Notes: a model not told the origin generated them from the letters alone. Shown: positions 27,375 through 37,653, counted from the stretch's first letter. The stretch is DNA of 64,000 bases from Microvirga arvi (GCF_016892765.1 NZ_JAFEMD010000006.1:62001-126000), one strand, 5' to 3'. Translations and numbers: made by a program.

Positions 27375-28892
27375 ATGAACATCGTGACGACCCCGCCCGG
27401 AAGCCTCGGACAGCCCTATCGCAAAGCTCTCGACGACCTCCGTCTGGAGCGGGCTTTCGCACGCATTGCCGACAGCGATCTGCGTCACGGCAACGCCATG
27501 GCCCTGCTGAGGGACTCGCGCGAGAACTACCCGGCCTGGCTGACGGCGATCCGCTCGGCTCAAACGGTGGTTCATTTCGAGAACTTCATCATCGCCGACG
27601 ACGAGACCGGACGCGAATTCGCCGACGCCCTGATCGAGCGTGCGCAGGCCGGCGTGCGGGTTCGGGTGCTCTACGACTGGCTCGGCTCCTCCATGCGTGC
27701 CCTGCCCCATTACTGGCGGCGGCTGCGCGAAGCGGGCGTTGAGACGAAGGTCTTCAACCCTCCCCGGCTGACAGACCCGTTCTGGATCCGTCGCAACCAC
27801 CGCAAGCTGATCACCGTCGACGGGCGCATCGGCTTCGTCTCGGGGCTCTGCATCTCCGACAACTGGGTCGGCAAGGGTGGCCTTGAGCCCTGGCGCGACA
27901 CGGGCCTCTCCGTCGAAGGCCCGCTGGTCGCGGACCTCGACGCCGCCTTCGCCGAGAGCTGGAGCCTCGCCGGCATGAAGGCGATCCCGAAATCGGAGCT
28001 GTCCCATGCCGACCTGATCCCGCATGCGGGCTCCATCGCAGCTCGGGTCATCAGCGGCGAGCCGGGCATGTTCCGCACCTACCGGGTCGATCAGTTCATC
28101 GCGGCGACCGCGCAGCGTAATCTCTGGCTCACCGACGCCTATTTCGTCGCCACCACCTCTTATGTGCAGGCCCTTGGGGAGGCTGCCCGGGACGGCGTGG
28201 ATGTACGCCTCCTCGTGCCCGGATCGAGCGACGTGTTGGCGTTGCAGCCGGTGGTGCGGGCGGGCTATCGCTCGCTGATCGAGGCCGGGGTCCGCGTGTT
28301 CGAGTGGAACGGCACGATGCTCCACGCCAAGACCGCCGTCGCGGACGGACGCTGGGCGCGGGTCGGCTCCACCAACCTCAACCTGGCGAGCTGGGCGACC
28401 AACTGGGAGCTCGACGTCGTAGTCGAGGATGCGGGCTTCGCCGAGGCCATGGAGGCGATGTATCTGGAGGATCTCGCCAATGCCACGGAGATCGTTCCCG
28501 GCTGGCAGTCCCGCCGCCGGCAGGCGAGGAACATGCGCTCCCGCCGGGGACACCGCTACACGAGGGGTGGCGTCCGAAGGCTCGCTGCCGGTGCCCTGGC
28601 TCTCTCGAGCACGGTGGGCAAGGCGGTCGGCTCAGGATCGCGCTCGCTCACGGCAACGGAAGCCAGCAGCGTCGCCATCATCGGCTTCACGCTTCTGGCG
28701 CTGGCAGCGCTGGTCACGTACTTCCCGGTCCTCGTCATCTCTCCGGTGGTCATCGTCCTGGTCTGGCTCGGCCTCGCACTCCTCATCCGCGCCTTCCGTC
28801 TCAAGCGGCGCGTGCGCCTGAGACGCCGCAAGCTCGCCCTGCGGCGCAAGCTCGCCAGGACCAGGCAGGGCGAAACCTCGCCCGGAGAGTAA
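27375..28892 (+). CDS. phospholipase D / cardiolipin synthase-like protein
   Basis: 505-residue PLD-superfamily enzyme, probably a cardiolipin synthase (ClsB-like) or a phospholipase D. The two HKD motifs are NHRKLITVDG (His142, Lys144, Asp149) and LHAKTAVADG (His317, Lys319, Asp324), the second followed by GSTNLNLASWATN. The C-terminal 110 residues are Arg-rich and contain two hydrophobic segments (about 440-480) suggesting membrane anchoring at the C terminus rather than the N terminus as in ClsA. Start ATG after GAGAGG. Lies divergent from pal and interrupts the Tol-Pal cluster. A role in envelope lipid homeostasis is plausible. Confidence 0.85.
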   Translation: MNIVTTPPGSLGQPYRKALDDLRLERAFARIADSDLRHGNAMALLRDSRENYPAWLTAIRSAQTVVHFENFIIADDETGREFADALIERAQAGVRVRVLYDWLGSSMRALPHYWRRLREAGVETKVFNPPRLTDPFWIRRNHRKLITVDGRIGFVSGLCISDNWVGKGGLEPWRDTGLSVEGPLVADLDAAFAESWSLAGMKAIPKSELSHADLIPHAGSIAARVISGEPGMFRTYRVDQFIAATAQRNLWLTDAYFVATTSYVQALGEAARDGVDVRLLVPGSSDVLALQPVVRAGYRSLIEAGVRVFEWNGTMLHAKTAVADGRWARVGSTNLNLASWATNWELDVVVEDAGFAEAMEAMYLEDLANATEIVPGWQSRRRQARNMRSRRGHRYTRGGVRRLAAGALALSSTVGKAVGSGSRSLTATEASSVAIIGFTLLALAALVTYFPVLVISPVVIVLVWLGLALLIRAFRLKRRVRLRRRKLALRRKLARTRQGETSPGE

Positions 28893-28964
28893 AAGGAAAC
28901 CGGAGGCCAAGCTTGGCGTTGACGTCATGCAGGGCAGACGCGTCCCTTTTGCGAGGAGACTCCC

Positions 28965-29582
28965 ATGGCATCAGGCACCTCCGGTTCATCCGAACTCTTC
29001 GACCGCACCCACGCCATGAGTTCGCTTCTGGCGCAGAACTGGTGGGCTGTGGCCCTGCGCGGGGTCTTCGCCATCATCTTCGCGCTCATCGCTCTCTTCT
29101 CACCGGGCGCGACGATCCTTTCCCTCGTGCTGTTCTTCTCGGCCTACATGCTGGTCGACGGGGTCTTCGGCATCGTCTCAGGCATCAGGGCCGCGTCCAA
29201 CAACCAGCGCTGGGGCCTTCTGATCCTGGAAGGCATCCTCAACATCCTGGTCGGCATCATCGCCTTCATCATGCCGGGACTGACGGTCTTGTTCTTCGTC
29301 ACCCTCATGGCCGTGTGGTCGCTGATCACCGGAATCCTGATGGTCGTAGCCGCCTTCAAGCTCAACCCGGATTTCGGCCGAGGCTGGCTGATCTTCAGCG
29401 GCGTCGTATCGGTGCTCTTCGGAGTCGCGCTGCTGATCGCCCCGCTCGTCGGCGCCGTGGTGCTGACCTGGTGGCTCGGCGCCTATGCGCTGATCTTCGG
29501 CATCGGCCTTCTTGTGCTCGCCTTCAAGCTCAAGGGGCGGAAGGACAGTTCCACCGATAGCGCAGGCACGCTGAAGGCCTGA
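28965..29582 (+). CDS. HdeD-family (DUF308) membrane protein
   Basis: 205 residues with six predicted membrane segments arranged as three helix pairs; LAQNWWAVALRGVFAIIFALIALFSPG and the Gly-rich GLLILEGILNILVGIIAFIMPG are characteristic of HdeD-like proteins, first known from acid resistance in E. coli. The N-terminal 20 residues and the C terminus are polar. It follows the PLD gene by 72 bases on the same strand, so the two are probably one operon. Biochemical role unknown. Confidence 0.85.
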   Translation: MASGTSGSSELFDRTHAMSSLLAQNWWAVALRGVFAIIFALIALFSPGATILSLVLFFSAYMLVDGVFGIVSGIRAASNNQRWGLLILEGILNILVGIIAFIMPGLTVLFFVTLMAVWSLITGILMVVAAFKLNPDFGRGWLIFSGVVSVLFGVALLIAPLVGAVVLTWWLGAYALIFGIGLLVLAFKLKGRKDSSTDSAGTLKA

Positions 29583-29614
29583 CCAACGAAAAGGGCGCCT
29601 CGGGCGCCCTATCT

Positions 29615-29772
29615 TCCCTCCCCCTTGCGGGGAGGGGTAGGGGTGGGGGTTGCAAAGTCGAGGCGCAGCGCTTCTTGATGAATGCACGAGGCAGCTACAG
29701 CGCCCAACTCAGCGATCACTCACCCGGTCATAACACCCCCACCCCTGCCCTCCCCGCAAGGGGGAGGGAGAA
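29615..29772. repeat. extragenic inverted repeat, family C
   Basis: CTTCCCTCCCCCTTGCGGGG...GGGGTGGGGGTT at the left and AACACCCCCACCCC...CCCCGCAAGGGGGAGGGAG at the right, arms of about 38 bases enclosing about 85 bases that include CGCAAAGTCG and CACTCACCCGGTC. Lies between the convergent HdeD-like gene and tolB. Preceded by a small GGGCGCC-tcg-GGCGCCC hairpin near 29592. Relatives at 36022-36184 and 48946-49199. Confidence 0.85.
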
Positions 29773-29787
29773 TGAGAGATCGCTCGT

Positions 29788-31113
29788 TCACCGCGCCTCG
29801 CTCAAGAGCGGCGACCAGGTCGGGTCCGAGGCGAAGGACGGGGTCGGCACGGGCTGCTCGACGCGGCCGGTGATGTCGACCATGTAGAGCTTGCCGCCGG
29901 CCTGTCCGCCCGGATCGCGGAAGAACAGGATGTACTGGCCGTTGGGCGCCCAGGTCGGGCTTTCGTTGTGGAATCCCTCGGTGAGGATGCGCTCGCCCGA
30001 GCCGTCCGGCTTCATGATGCCGATGGCAAAGCCCCCGGCGCGCTGCTTGGTGAAGGCGATGTAGTCACCGCGCGGCGACCAGGCCGGCTGCGAATAGGAG
30101 CCGTCGCCGAAGGAGATGCGGCGCTGGTCCGAGCCGTCCACGTTCATGACGTAGATCTGCTGCTTGCCGCCGCGGTCGCTCTCGAACACGATCTGCTTGC
30201 CGTCCGGCGAGAAGGACGGCGACGTGTCGATGGCGCCCGTCGAGGTCAGGCGCGTGGTGGCCTGCGACCCCAGGTTCATCATGAAAATGTTGGCATTGCC
30301 GCCCTGCTGCAGGCTCATGACGATGCGCTGCCCCTCGGGTCCGAAGCGCGGCGAGGACGCCATGTCGGGGAAGTTGCCGAGAACCTGGCGCGAGCCGGTC
30401 TCGAGATTGATCACCTGAACGCGCGGCTGCTGGCCTTCGACCTGGGACATGTAGGTGATGTCCTGGGTCGCCGGCGAATAGCGCGGCGCCACGACGGAGG
30501 TGTCTCCTTGAGTCAGGTAGCGCACGTTCGCGCCGTCCTGATCCATGATGGCGAGGCGCTTGCGGCGGTTTTCCTTCGGGCCCGATTCATCGACGAACAC
30601 CATGCGCGTGTCGAAGAAGCCGCCGAAGCCGGTGATCTTGGTGTAGACCGCGTCCGAGATGATGTGGCCGACCCGGCGCCAGAAATTGGCATCCGTGACA
30701 TATTGCTGGCCCGTGAGCTGCTGGCCCGTCTCAATGTCCCACAGGCGGAACTCGGCCCGAAGCCGTCCCGACGGATCGCGCGAGACGCGGCCCGTCACCA
30801 GCGCCTGGGCGCCCGCCATCTTCCAGGCGTCGAAGCGCGGGGCGGCGTCGAAGGACGGCCGCTCGGGGAAGCGGGACTTGTCGAGGGGCGCGAAATAGCC
30901 CGAGCGCAGCAGGTTGTTGTTGATGATGCCGGAGACGCGCTGCCCCATGTCGCCTTCGCCGGAGAAGTCGGCGACGGCGATGGGCATGGGCTGGAACTGC
31001 CCGCCCGGGCCGACGCGGAACGAGAGCTGCGCCTGGGCCGCGGGAGCGAGCGCCATTATGGGCAGGACGACAGCCAGCGCAATGAGAAGACGGGAAACGA
31101 AACGAGTGATCAT
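29788..31113 (-). CDS. tolB: Tol-Pal translocation protein TolB
   Basis: Periplasmic beta-propeller of the Tol-Pal envelope machine. 441 residues from the ATG at 31113: signal peptide ending APAAQAQ, an N-terminal domain (about 30-170) with [21 protein letters not shown], and a six-bladed propeller marked by repeated WSPxG / [12 protein letters not shown] patterns ([42 protein letters not shown]). A TTG at 31128 could add five residues but is not needed. 27 bases after tolA. Confidence 0.96.
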   Translation of the reverse strand: MITRFVSRLLIALAVVLPIMALAPAAQAQLSFRVGPGGQFQPMPIAVADFSGEGDMGQRVSGIINNNLLRSGYFAPLDKSRFPERPSFDAAPRFDAWKMAGAQALVTGRVSRDPSGRLRAEFRLWDIETGQQLTGQQYVTDANFWRRVGHIISDAVYTKITGFGGFFDTRMVFVDESGPKENRRKRLAIMDQDGANVRYLTQGDTSVVAPRYSPATQDITYMSQVEGQQPRVQVINLETGSRQVLGNFPDMASSPRFGPEGQRIVMSLQQGGNANIFMMNLGSQATTRLTSTGAIDTSPSFSPDGKQIVFESDRGGKQQIYVMNVDGSDQRRISFGDGSYSQPAWSPRGDYIAFTKQRAGGFAIGIMKPDGSGERILTEGFHNESPTWAPNGQYILFFRDPGGQAGGKLYMVDITGRVEQPVPTPSFASDPTWSPLLSEAR

Positions 31114-31140
31114 GGGATGCTGTCTCAAGCTTGAAGGGCT

Positions 31141-32262
31141 TTAAGAGAGAGGAGGATCGAACTGGACGTTCAAAACCTTCCAGTCCGCGTAATAGGGGAC
31201 GAATTTCGCCGGGATTTCGAACTGGCGGCACTTGCGGATGGCCCTGACGGCGGCATCGGCAACGGCACGGTCGGTCGAAGTGCTTCCCGCCTGAAGAATC
31301 CGCGGGTCGGTGCTGAGCGAACCGTCCTGGTTCAGGCGGATATCGAGAATCGGGGCTGTGACCTGTCCGCCCGAAGCCGCGATCGGCGCACTGTAGCAGC
31401 GCTCGATCTGCGACACGAGAAGGCCGATAAGGGCGTCGCGCAGGCTCGGGGTGAGCTTCGCGGCCGATCCCGTCGCGGTGCCGAGCGAGGCGGTCTTCTG
31501 GACCTCCGCGCCCGTCGAGCCAGTGGATTGGTGCTTGTCCTTGGTGTCGAGGAACTGCTTCAGGTCGCCCATGTCGAGCTTCTTGGCGACCTGGGCCTCC
31601 TTGCGCGCCTTGGCCTCGGCCTCTTCCTTGACTTTCGCTTCCGCGAGCTTCTTCGCCTCGGCTTCAGCCTTTGCCTTCGCTTCCGCCTCGGCCTTCGCCT
31701 TGGCTTCCGCAATCTTCTTGGCCTCGGCCTCGGCCTTGGCTTTCGCCTCCGCTTCGGTCTTGGCCTTTGCTTCAGCCTCGACCTTGGCCTTTTCGGCGGC
31801 CTTCGCCTTTTCGATGGCCTCGGCTTCGGCCTTCTCGATCATCTTCTTTTCCGCCTCGGCCTTGGCTTCGGCGGCCTTGTCCTCCTGCGAGCGGGTCGGC
31901 GGCGCGGGCGGCGGAGGCTGGGCGGCGACGGGCTCTTCCTTGTCGGCGACCTTCATCTCGGCCGGGCGCTTCGGCGGCGCGGGCGCATCGCGCTTGTCCT
32001 CGCCGGGATCCTTCAGCTCGGCCTTGTCGGCAACGCGCTCGGCGCGGGGCTTGGGCTGCGGCGCCTTGGCGTTCGTCTCGCCCCTGGTGATCTGCGAGAG
32101 CTGAGCGTCGGTGATGACCTCAACCGGGATGCCTTCCTGCGCCTCGGGAAACTCGGCGACGGAGGACAATCCCACCATGGCGGCCGCCAACAACGCCGCA
32201 TGCGCGACGCCCGAGACCCAGAAGCCCGGCTCGGAGGTGTTGAACTTCCATGTCAACGCCAC
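31141..32262 (-). CDS. tolA: TolA-like envelope protein with long coiled coil
   Basis: Inner-membrane anchored protein reaching across the periplasm. 373 residues: membrane helix about 13-34, a Lys/Pro-rich stretch with KAPQPKPRAERVADK, then an AEAKAKAEAEAKK-type helical region from about 125 to 240, and a C-terminal domain (about 280-373) with the TonB-like pattern LRDALIGLLVSQIERCYS and VADAAVRAIRKCRQFEIP. Starts with GTG at 32262. Its place between tolR and tolB confirms the call. The coiled-coil repeat makes this segment low complexity at the DNA level. Confidence 0.92.
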   Translation of the reverse strand: MALTWKFNTSEPGFWVSGVAHAALLAAAMVGLSSVAEFPEAQEGIPVEVITDAQLSQITRGETNAKAPQPKPRAERVADKAELKDPGEDKRDAPAPPKRPAEMKVADKEEPVAAQPPPPAPPTRSQEDKAAEAKAEAEKKMIEKAEAEAIEKAKAAEKAKVEAEAKAKTEAEAKAKAEAEAKKIAEAKAKAEAEAKAKAEAEAKKLAEAKVKEEAEAKARKEAQVAKKLDMGDLKQFLDTKDKHQSTGSTGAEVQKTASLGTATGSAAKLTPSLRDALIGLLVSQIERCYSAPIAASGGQVTAPILDIRLNQDGSLSTDPRILQAGSTSTDRAVADAAVRAIRKCRQFEIPAKFVPYYADWKVLNVQFDPPLS

Positions 32263-32290
32263 GTGTGTTTGCCCCCTGCTCTCATCCGGC

Positions 32291-32734
32291 TCAGCGCTGA
32301 TCGACCTCGGTCACGAGGGCGACGCGCTTGTAGCCGGCGGTCGTCACGATCGACATCACCTGGGCGACCCGCCCGTAATCCACCTTTTTGTCGCCGCGCA
32401 CGAAGATGCGCTCGTCGAAGCCCGTCTTCGACACTTCCGCGAGCTTGCCGACGATGGCCTCGTCCGTCAGCTCGGCTTCGCCGAGGAACACCTGGCCGTT
32501 GGCCTTGATCGACAAGGTCACCGGCGTCGCATCGGAATTGAGCGGCGCGGCCTTGGTCTGCGGCAGATCGAGCGGCACGCCCGCCGTCATCATGGGCGCC
32601 GCCACCATGAAGATGATGAGCAGCACCAGCATGACGTCGATGAACGGCGTCATATTGATCTCGTTGATCACGCCCGAGTGCCGGGCGCGCCTGCGGCGGC
32701 GTCCGCCTCCTGCCGATCCTGCCATCATCGCCAT
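32291..32734 (-). CDS. tolR: Tol-Pal motor protein TolR
   Basis: ExbD/TolR-family partner of TolQ, using proton flow to energise TolA. 147 residues: Arg-rich N terminus (GGGRRRRRARHSGVINEINMTP), one membrane helix about 30-50 with the essential Asp in NMTPFIDVMLVLLIIFMV, and a periplasmic domain with VPLDLPQTKA and VFVRGDKKVDYGRV-type sequence. 12 bases after tolQ. Confidence 0.95.
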   Translation of the reverse strand: MAMMAGSAGGGRRRRRARHSGVINEINMTPFIDVMLVLLIIFMVAAPMMTAGVPLDLPQTKAAPLNSDATPVTLSIKANGQVFLGEAELTDEAIVGKLAEVSKTGFDERIFVRGDKKVDYGRVAQVMSIVTTAGYKRVALVTEVDQR

Positions 32735-32746
32735 GCCGGATCTCCC

Positions 32747-33487
32747 TTAAGCCGCGTTGGCCGGAGAGCGGCCCGCATGGCCGATGCGCTCGTCCACCTG
32801 ACGGGACAGGATGGCCGAGAACTCGTCGGCGAAGCCCTCGAGCCGCGACTGCAGCTTGCCGACTTCCGAGTTCAGCTTGTTGTAGGCGAGCACCGCCGGA
32901 ATGGCCGCGAAAAGGCCGATGGCGGTGGCGAACAGCGCCTCCGCAATGCCGGGGGCGACGACCGCGAGGCTCGTGTTCTTGGAGGCGGCGATCGACGTGA
33001 AGGAATTCATGATGCCCACCACCGTGCCGAAGAGGCCGATATACGGACCCGCCGAGCCGATGGAGGCGAGAACCGTCAGGCGGGCATTGAGCCGCTCCAC
33101 CTCGCGCTGGATGGTGACGTCGAGCACCTTGTCGATGCGCTGCGGCAGGGTCTGGAACGAGCGGCCCGAGCCCTCGAAGGAGCGCTTCCACTCGCGCATG
33201 GCGGCGACGAACACGGCGGCCAAGCCCGTGGCCGGACGGCTCTGGAGGTTGCGGAAGAGCTCCTCCAGCGACTGGCCCGACCAGAACACGTCCTCGAACC
33301 GGTCCATGGCGCGCTTGGTGCGGCTGTAGAGCAGGGTCTTGTCGACGATGATGGCCCAGCACCAGACCGAAGCCGCCAGCAGGCCGATCATCACGAGCTT
33401 GACGACGAAATGCGCCTGCCAGAACAGGCCCAGGAGGGACAGGTCGTGGGCCACAGGAGCGGCCTGGGCCACATCAGCCGGATTCAT
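32747..33487 (-). CDS. tolQ: Tol-Pal motor protein TolQ
   Basis: MotA/TolQ/ExbB proton-channel protein, 246 residues with three membrane helices (about 24-48, 137-160, 173-196). ASIGSAGPYIGLFGTVVGIMNSF and GIAEALFATAIGLFAAIPAVLAYN are the family signatures. First gene of the tolQRAB run on minus; about 300 bases upstream without a gene hold its promoter. Confidence 0.95.
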   Translation of the reverse strand: MNPADVAQAAPVAHDLSLLGLFWQAHFVVKLVMIGLLAASVWCWAIIVDKTLLYSRTKRAMDRFEDVFWSGQSLEELFRNLQSRPATGLAAVFVAAMREWKRSFEGSGRSFQTLPQRIDKVLDVTIQREVERLNARLTVLASIGSAGPYIGLFGTVVGIMNSFTSIAASKNTSLAVVAPGIAEALFATAIGLFAAIPAVLAYNKLNSEVGKLQSRLEGFADEFSAILSRQVDERIGHAGRSPANAA

Positions 33488-33788
33488 GAAACTCGTCCTC
33501 GCTCTTCGAGCAGCCCCAGGGATGCCTGAGACCCACCGCAGATTGGTTTGGAAAGATTTGTTCTTGTATTACTGCTCGTTCGCCCCCGAATCTGTCGAAA
33601 ATAAGGGCACCGGGCAGTCAGACGCACAATCGTCCCAGACCGTACCCTGTTAGGCACAGAGTAAGGTTAAGGTCTGGTTTAAGTGCGGCCCCGCAGAGGC
33701 GAATTGTCTGAAATTGATATGGAAATTCCGGCTAGTATGCGCTGGAGGCAGGGCTCCCGCGCACCCTGACCATAGGGTAAGTCCGGTC
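33488..33788. other. intergenic region between ybgC and tolQ
   Basis: About 300 bases, AT-richer than the flanks, presumably carrying the tolQ promoter. A near match to a CtrA box (TTAA-N8-TTAA, 33666-33681) is off by one in spacing. No gene or convincing -35/-10 pair was found. Confidence 0.4.
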
Positions 33789-34256
33789 CTACGGATTCAC
33801 GCTCAGCGCCGCCCGCAGCTCGTCCGGGATTCGCACGGCCCGCCCTCCCCTGACGGCCGCGACCATGACATCGGCTGTCACCAGCACCTCGTCTCCGCGC
33901 CGAACCTCCTGAGCGAGCGTCATCGACGCGCCGCGCATCTCCTTGGGCCGGGTCACGATGGTGAGCACGTCGTCCATGACGGCGGCGCCGCGGAAATCGA
34001 TATTCATCTTGCGGACCACGAAGGCCAACCCGTCCATCCTCGCGTGAAGATCGGACTGCGCCACCTCGACCGCCCGCAGCAGCTCCGTGCGGCCGCGCTC
34101 CATGAAGCGCAGGTAGCTCGCGTGATACACGCGCGCCGAAAAATCCGTGTCTTCGTAGTAGACGCGGATGGGGAGGACGTGGGCGCCGTCCTGCATGAAG
34201 CCGGAGAGATGGGAGCCGACCACACCTCCCTGGTCCCGCTTCTCACTCATCCGCAT
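33789..34256 (-). CDS. ybgC: acyl-CoA thioesterase YbgC
   Basis: Hot-dog fold thioesterase associated with the Tol-Pal cluster. 155 residues with [29 protein letters not shown], in which the [10 protein letters not shown] segment carries the catalytic aspartate. The start (ATG 34256 or 34250) overlaps the ruvB end by about 8-14 bases, suggesting coupling. Between ruvB and tolQ as in many proteobacteria. Confidence 0.93.
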   Translation of the reverse strand: MRMSEKRDQGGVVGSHLSGFMQDGAHVLPIRVYYEDTDFSARVYHASYLRFMERGRTELLRAVEVAQSDLHARMDGLAFVVRKMNIDFRGAAVMDDVLTIVTRPKEMRGASMTLAQEVRRGDEVLVTADVMVAAVRGGRAVRIPDELRAALSVNP

Positions 34257-35289
34257 CCCCGCCGAACAGCCCGAACTGCGCCACCGTCTCGCGGGTGGGC
34301 TCGGGGATGCCGAGGTGCTTGAAGGCGTGGGGCGTGAGGATGCGCCCGCGGGGGGTGCGCTGCACGAAGCCCTTCTGGATCAGGTAGGGCTCGATGATGT
34401 CCTCGATGGCGTCGCGCGGCTCGGAAAGGGCCGCCGCGATGGTCTCGATGCCGACCGGGCCGCCGCCGAAGGAACTGGCGATCATAGTCAGGTACTTGCG
34501 GTCCATCAGATCGAGGCCGATCGGGTCCACGTCGAGGAGGCGCAGCGACCGGTCGGCGAGGTCGCGGGTGACGGTCTGCATCCCTTCCACGATGGCGAAG
34601 TCCCGCACCCGGCGCAGGAGGCGCCCGGCGATGCGGGGCGTGCCGCGGGAGCGGCGGGCGATCTCGTTGGCGCCCTCCTCGCTCATGCCGAGGCCCAGCA
34701 CCCGGGCGCCGCGGCGGACGATGAGCTCCAGCTCGTCGACGGTGTAGAATTCGAGCCGGATCGGAATGCCGAAGCGGTCGCGCAAGGGGGTGGTGAGCAG
34801 GCCTGCGCGGGTGGTCGCGCCGACAAGCGTGAACTTCGGCAGCTCGATCTTCACCGAGCGGGCCGCCGGACCCTCGCCGATGATGAGGTCGAGCTGGTAA
34901 TCCTCCATGGCCGGATAGAGGATTTCCTCGACCGCAGGATTCAGGCGGTGGATCTCGTCGATGAAGAGCACGTCGCGCTCTTCCAAGTTGGTGAGCTGCG
35001 CCGCCAGGTCGCCGGCCTTGGCGATCACCGGGCCCGAGGTCGAGCGGAAATTGACGCCCAGCTCGCGGGCGACGATCTGAGCGAGTGTGGTCTTGCCGAG
35101 GCCCGGAGGGCCCACGAAGAGCACGTGGTCGAGGGCGTCCCCACGGGACTTGGCGGCATTGATGAAGATCTGAAGATTAGCCCGCGCGGCCTTCTGGCCC
35201 GTGAAATCGTCGAGCGACAGCGGCCGGATCGATGCATCGACATCGTCCTCGCGCTTTTCGGGGCTGATCAGGCGGCGGGAATCGGTCAA
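34243..35289 (-). CDS. ruvB: Holliday junction branch-migration ATPase RuvB
   Basis: Hexameric AAA motor of the RuvABC resolvasome. 348 residues: [11 protein letters not shown], Walker A GPPGLGKT (60-67), Walker B LFIDEIHR, sensor 1 [18 protein letters not shown], and the C-terminal winged-helix domain with [15 protein letters not shown]. About 95 bases downstream of ruvA. Confidence 0.97.
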   Translation of the reverse strand: MTDSRRLISPEKREDDVDASIRPLSLDDFTGQKAARANLQIFINAAKSRGDALDHVLFVGPPGLGKTTLAQIVARELGVNFRSTSGPVIAKAGDLAAQLTNLEERDVLFIDEIHRLNPAVEEILYPAMEDYQLDLIIGEGPAARSVKIELPKFTLVGATTRAGLLTTPLRDRFGIPIRLEFYTVDELELIVRRGARVLGLGMSEEGANEIARRSRGTPRIAGRLLRRVRDFAIVEGMQTVTRDLADRSLRLLDVDPIGLDLMDRKYLTMIASSFGGGPVGIETIAAALSEPRDAIEDIIEPYLIQKGFVQRTPRGRILTPHAFKHLGIPEPTRETVAQFGLFGGDADE

Positions 35290-35385
35290 AGAGGCTTACC
35301 TTCCAAAGGCTTCATATAGGCGTTTTGCGTGTCATACGCCATCTTCAACAAGATCAAAACAGGAACATTCGTCCCTGCGGTTCGC

Positions 35386-36003
35386 CTATCGCGCCAGCTC
35401 CCGCAACCCTAACCGGATCAGGGTCTTCGCCTCGGCCTCATCGCCGGCCTGCTTCATGGCGGCGGCGACGGCGGCGGAGGCCTGGACCTGGGGATAGCCG
35501 AGATTGACCAGGGCCGAGATGGCGTCCGTCACCGGAGCGGGCGCGCTCCTGTCCTCCACCGCGCCGGTGAGGCGGATGAGGGCCGGATCCACGGAGGCGA
35601 AGGCCGGGGCCTTGTCCTTGAGTTCCGACACGATGCGCTGGGCGAGCTTGGGGCCGACGCCGGGGCCGCGGGCGACGGAGGCCTTGTCGCCGGTGGCAAT
35701 CGCCGTGGCGAGGCTGCCAGGGTCGAGCACCGAGAGGATGCCGAGCGCCACCTTGGAGCCCACGCCCTGGACCGACTGGAGCAGGCGGAACCACTCGCGC
35801 TCCGAATCCGAGCGGAAGCCGAAGAGCCGGATCATGTCCTCGCGCACATGAGTCTCGATGGAGAGCACCGCCGCCTCGCCGGTGGGCGGCAGGTTCTGGA
35901 GGGTGCGGGAGGAGCAGTGGACCACGTAGCCGACCCCATGCACGTCGAGAATCACGAAATCCTCGCCGTAAGAATCCACCACGCCCTTGAGTTTGCCGAT
36001 CAC
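35386..36003 (-). CDS. ruvA: Holliday junction-binding protein RuvA
   Basis: Tetrameric junction-binding subunit that recruits RuvB. 205 residues: N-terminal OB domain ([26 protein letters not shown] in part), HhH motifs around [18 protein letters not shown] and [19 protein letters not shown], and the C-terminal RuvB-contacting domain ([18 protein letters not shown]). The start is GTG at 36003, where family members begin. Confidence 0.96.
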   Translation of the reverse strand: MIGKLKGVVDSYGEDFVILDVHGVGYVVHCSSRTLQNLPPTGEAAVLSIETHVREDMIRLFGFRSDSEREWFRLLQSVQGVGSKVALGILSVLDPGSLATAIATGDKASVARGPGVGPKLAQRIVSELKDKAPAFASVDPALIRLTGAVEDRSAPAPVTDAISALVNLGYPQVQASAAVAAAMKQAGDEAEAKTLIRLGLRELAR

Positions 36004-36021
36004 GTTCTTTGTCGCTCCTGC

Positions 36022-36184
36022 TTCCCTCCCCCTTGCGGGGAGGGATTGAGGGTGGGGGTCGAAAAGTCGGGACGCTGCGCCTCATCATCCAAGCATTGAG
36101 GTCAATACAGCGCCGTTCTTACCTGACCACTCACCCAGTCGAACCACCCCCACCCCTACCCCTCCCCGCAGGGGGGAGGGAGGA
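36022..36184. repeat. extragenic inverted repeat, family C, between ruvC and ruvA
   Basis: CTTCCCTCCCCCTTGCGGGGAGGG...GGGTGGGGGTCG and the inverted CGAACCACCCCCACCCC...CCCTCCCCGCAGGGGGGAGGGAG. The centre shares AAAGTCG and CTCACCCAGTCG with the copy at 29615-29772. Confidence 0.85.
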
Positions 36185-36257
36185 GACGCTTCACTCGTCC
36201 AACGATCCCGGATCGGCTGACGCCGTCCGGGATGACGCTGTGCTTTTCTGTAACACC

Positions 36258-36761
36258 CTAATAGCTCGCCGCCAAAGCGCGAGCCTTGCGGTGGTGGGCG
36301 TGGGCGATGGCGATGGCCAGCGCATCCGCCGCGTCGGCCTTCTTGAAGTCCGCCTTGGGCAGGAGGATCCTGACCATGGCCTGCACCTGATCCTTGTCGG
36401 CATGCCCGACGCCCACCACGGTCTTCTTCACCTGGTTGGCGCCGTATTCCGCCACCGGCAGCCCATGCAGGGCCGGAACGAGCAGGGACATGGCGCGGGC
36501 CTGGCCAAGTTTCAGGGTCGCCTGCGCGTCCTTGTTGACGAAGGTCTCTTCGACGGAAACCTCGTCGGGGGTCCAGGTCCTGATCACGTCCGTCAGCCGG
36601 TCGTGGAGCTGCTTGAGGCGCAAAGCCAGTTCAAGGTCGCCGTCGGAGGTCACGACCCCGCAGGCGACGTACGAGAGCTTCGTCCCCTCGACGGTGATGA
36701 CCCCCCAGCCGGTGTTGCGCAGGCCGGGATCGAGGCCGAGGATGCGAATAGATTGGCTCAA
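36258..36761 (-). CDS. ruvC: Holliday junction resolvase RuvC
   Basis: Endonuclease resolving Holliday junctions. 167 residues with [13 protein letters not shown] (Asp11), the second acidic residue in [23 protein letters not shown], and C-terminal [15 protein letters not shown] supplying the remaining catalytic acids. Upstream of ruvA on the same strand, with a family C repeat between. Confidence 0.96.
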   Translation of the reverse strand: MSQSIRILGLDPGLRNTGWGVITVEGTKLSYVACGVVTSDGDLELALRLKQLHDRLTDVIRTWTPDEVSVEETFVNKDAQATLKLGQARAMSLLVPALHGLPVAEYGANQVKKTVVGVGHADKDQVQAMVRILLPKADFKKADAADALAIAIAHAHHRKARALAASY

Positions 36762-36769
36762 CTTCTAAC

Positions 36770-36902
36770 CCTCTCCCCTCTGCGGGAGAGGGGGACCACT
36801 GCGATAGCAGGGGTCGGGAGAGGGGCCGTTCTCGGCCCACGACTCCCCCCTCTCCCGGCTCACTGACGTTCGCCACCCTCTCCCGCTACGGGGAGAGGGT
36901 TA
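36770..36902. repeat. extragenic inverted repeat, family B, between yebC and ruvC
   Basis: CCCTCTCCCC-tctg-CGGGAGAGGG, GGTCGGGAGAGGGG, then CCCCTCTCCCGGCTCACT and CCCTCTCCCG-ctac-GGGGAGAGGG. Fills almost the whole gap. Confidence 0.8.
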
Positions 36903-36906
36903 AGAA

Positions 36907-37653
36907 TCACCCAGCCATCTTCTGCATGAGCGCGTCGGACAGCTCGAAATTGCCGTAGACGTTCTGGACGTCGTCGTGCTCCTCCAGCGATTCCATCAGC
37001 TTCATCAGCTTCTCGCCGGTCTCGTCGTCCACGGCGACGGGGGTCTGGGGCTTCCAGACCAGCTTGGAGGCCTTGGGTTCGCCGAACTTGTCCTCGAGCG
37101 CCTTGGTCACCTCGTTGAGATTGCCCTGATCGCAATAGACCTCATGGCCGTTCTCGGAGGAGGCCACGTCGTCCGCGCCCGCGTCGATGGCGGCCTCCAG
37201 CATGGCGTCGGCATCCGCCACTTCGGGACCGAACTCGATGTAGCCGACCCGGTCGAACATGAAGGAGACGGCGCCGGTCTCGGCGAGGTTGCCGCCGCTC
37301 TTGGTGAAATAGGAGCGGATGTCGGAGGCCGTGCGGTTGCGGTTGTCGGTCATGGCCTCGACGATGATCGCCGCGCCGCCTGGGCCGTAGCCCTCATAGC
37401 GGATCTCGTCGTAGCTCTCCGCGTCGCCGCCGGAGGCCTTGTTGATGGCGCGCTGGATGTTGTCCTTGGGCATGTTCTCGGCGCGGGCGGCGAGGATCGC
37501 GGCGCGCAGGCGCGGGTTCATGTTGGGATCGGGCATGCCCATCTTGGCGGCCACGGTGATTTCGCGGGCAAGCTTGGAAAACACCTTGGACCGCACCGCG
37601 TCCACCTTGCCCTTGCGGTGCATGATATTCTTGAACTGTGAATGCCCGGCCAT
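36907..37653 (-). CDS. YebC/PmpR-family translation/transcription factor
   Basis: Conserved YebC-family protein, 248 residues from ATG 37653 ([19 protein letters not shown]). Hallmarks are [43 protein letters not shown] and [14 protein letters not shown] (in parts). Family members have been described both as transcriptional regulators and as translation factors easing ribosome stalling. Upstream of ruvC, the usual arrangement. Confidence 0.94.
   Translation of the reverse strand: MAGHSQFKNIMHRKGKVDAVRSKVFSKLAREITVAAKMGMPDPNMNPRLRAAILAARAENMPKDNIQRAINKASGGDAESYDEIRYEGYGPGGAAIIVEAMTDNRNRTASDIRSYFTKSGGNLAETGAVSFMFDRVGYIEFGPEVADADAMLEAAIDAGADDVASSENGHEVYCDQGNLNEVTKALEDKFGEPKASKLVWKPQTPVAVDDETGEKLMKLMESLEEHDDVQNVYGNFELSDALMQKMAG

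Noticed and set aside
33666..33681. CtrA box upstream of tolQ
   Set aside because: Two TTAA half-sites are separated by 8 rather than 7 bases, so it does not meet the consensus.
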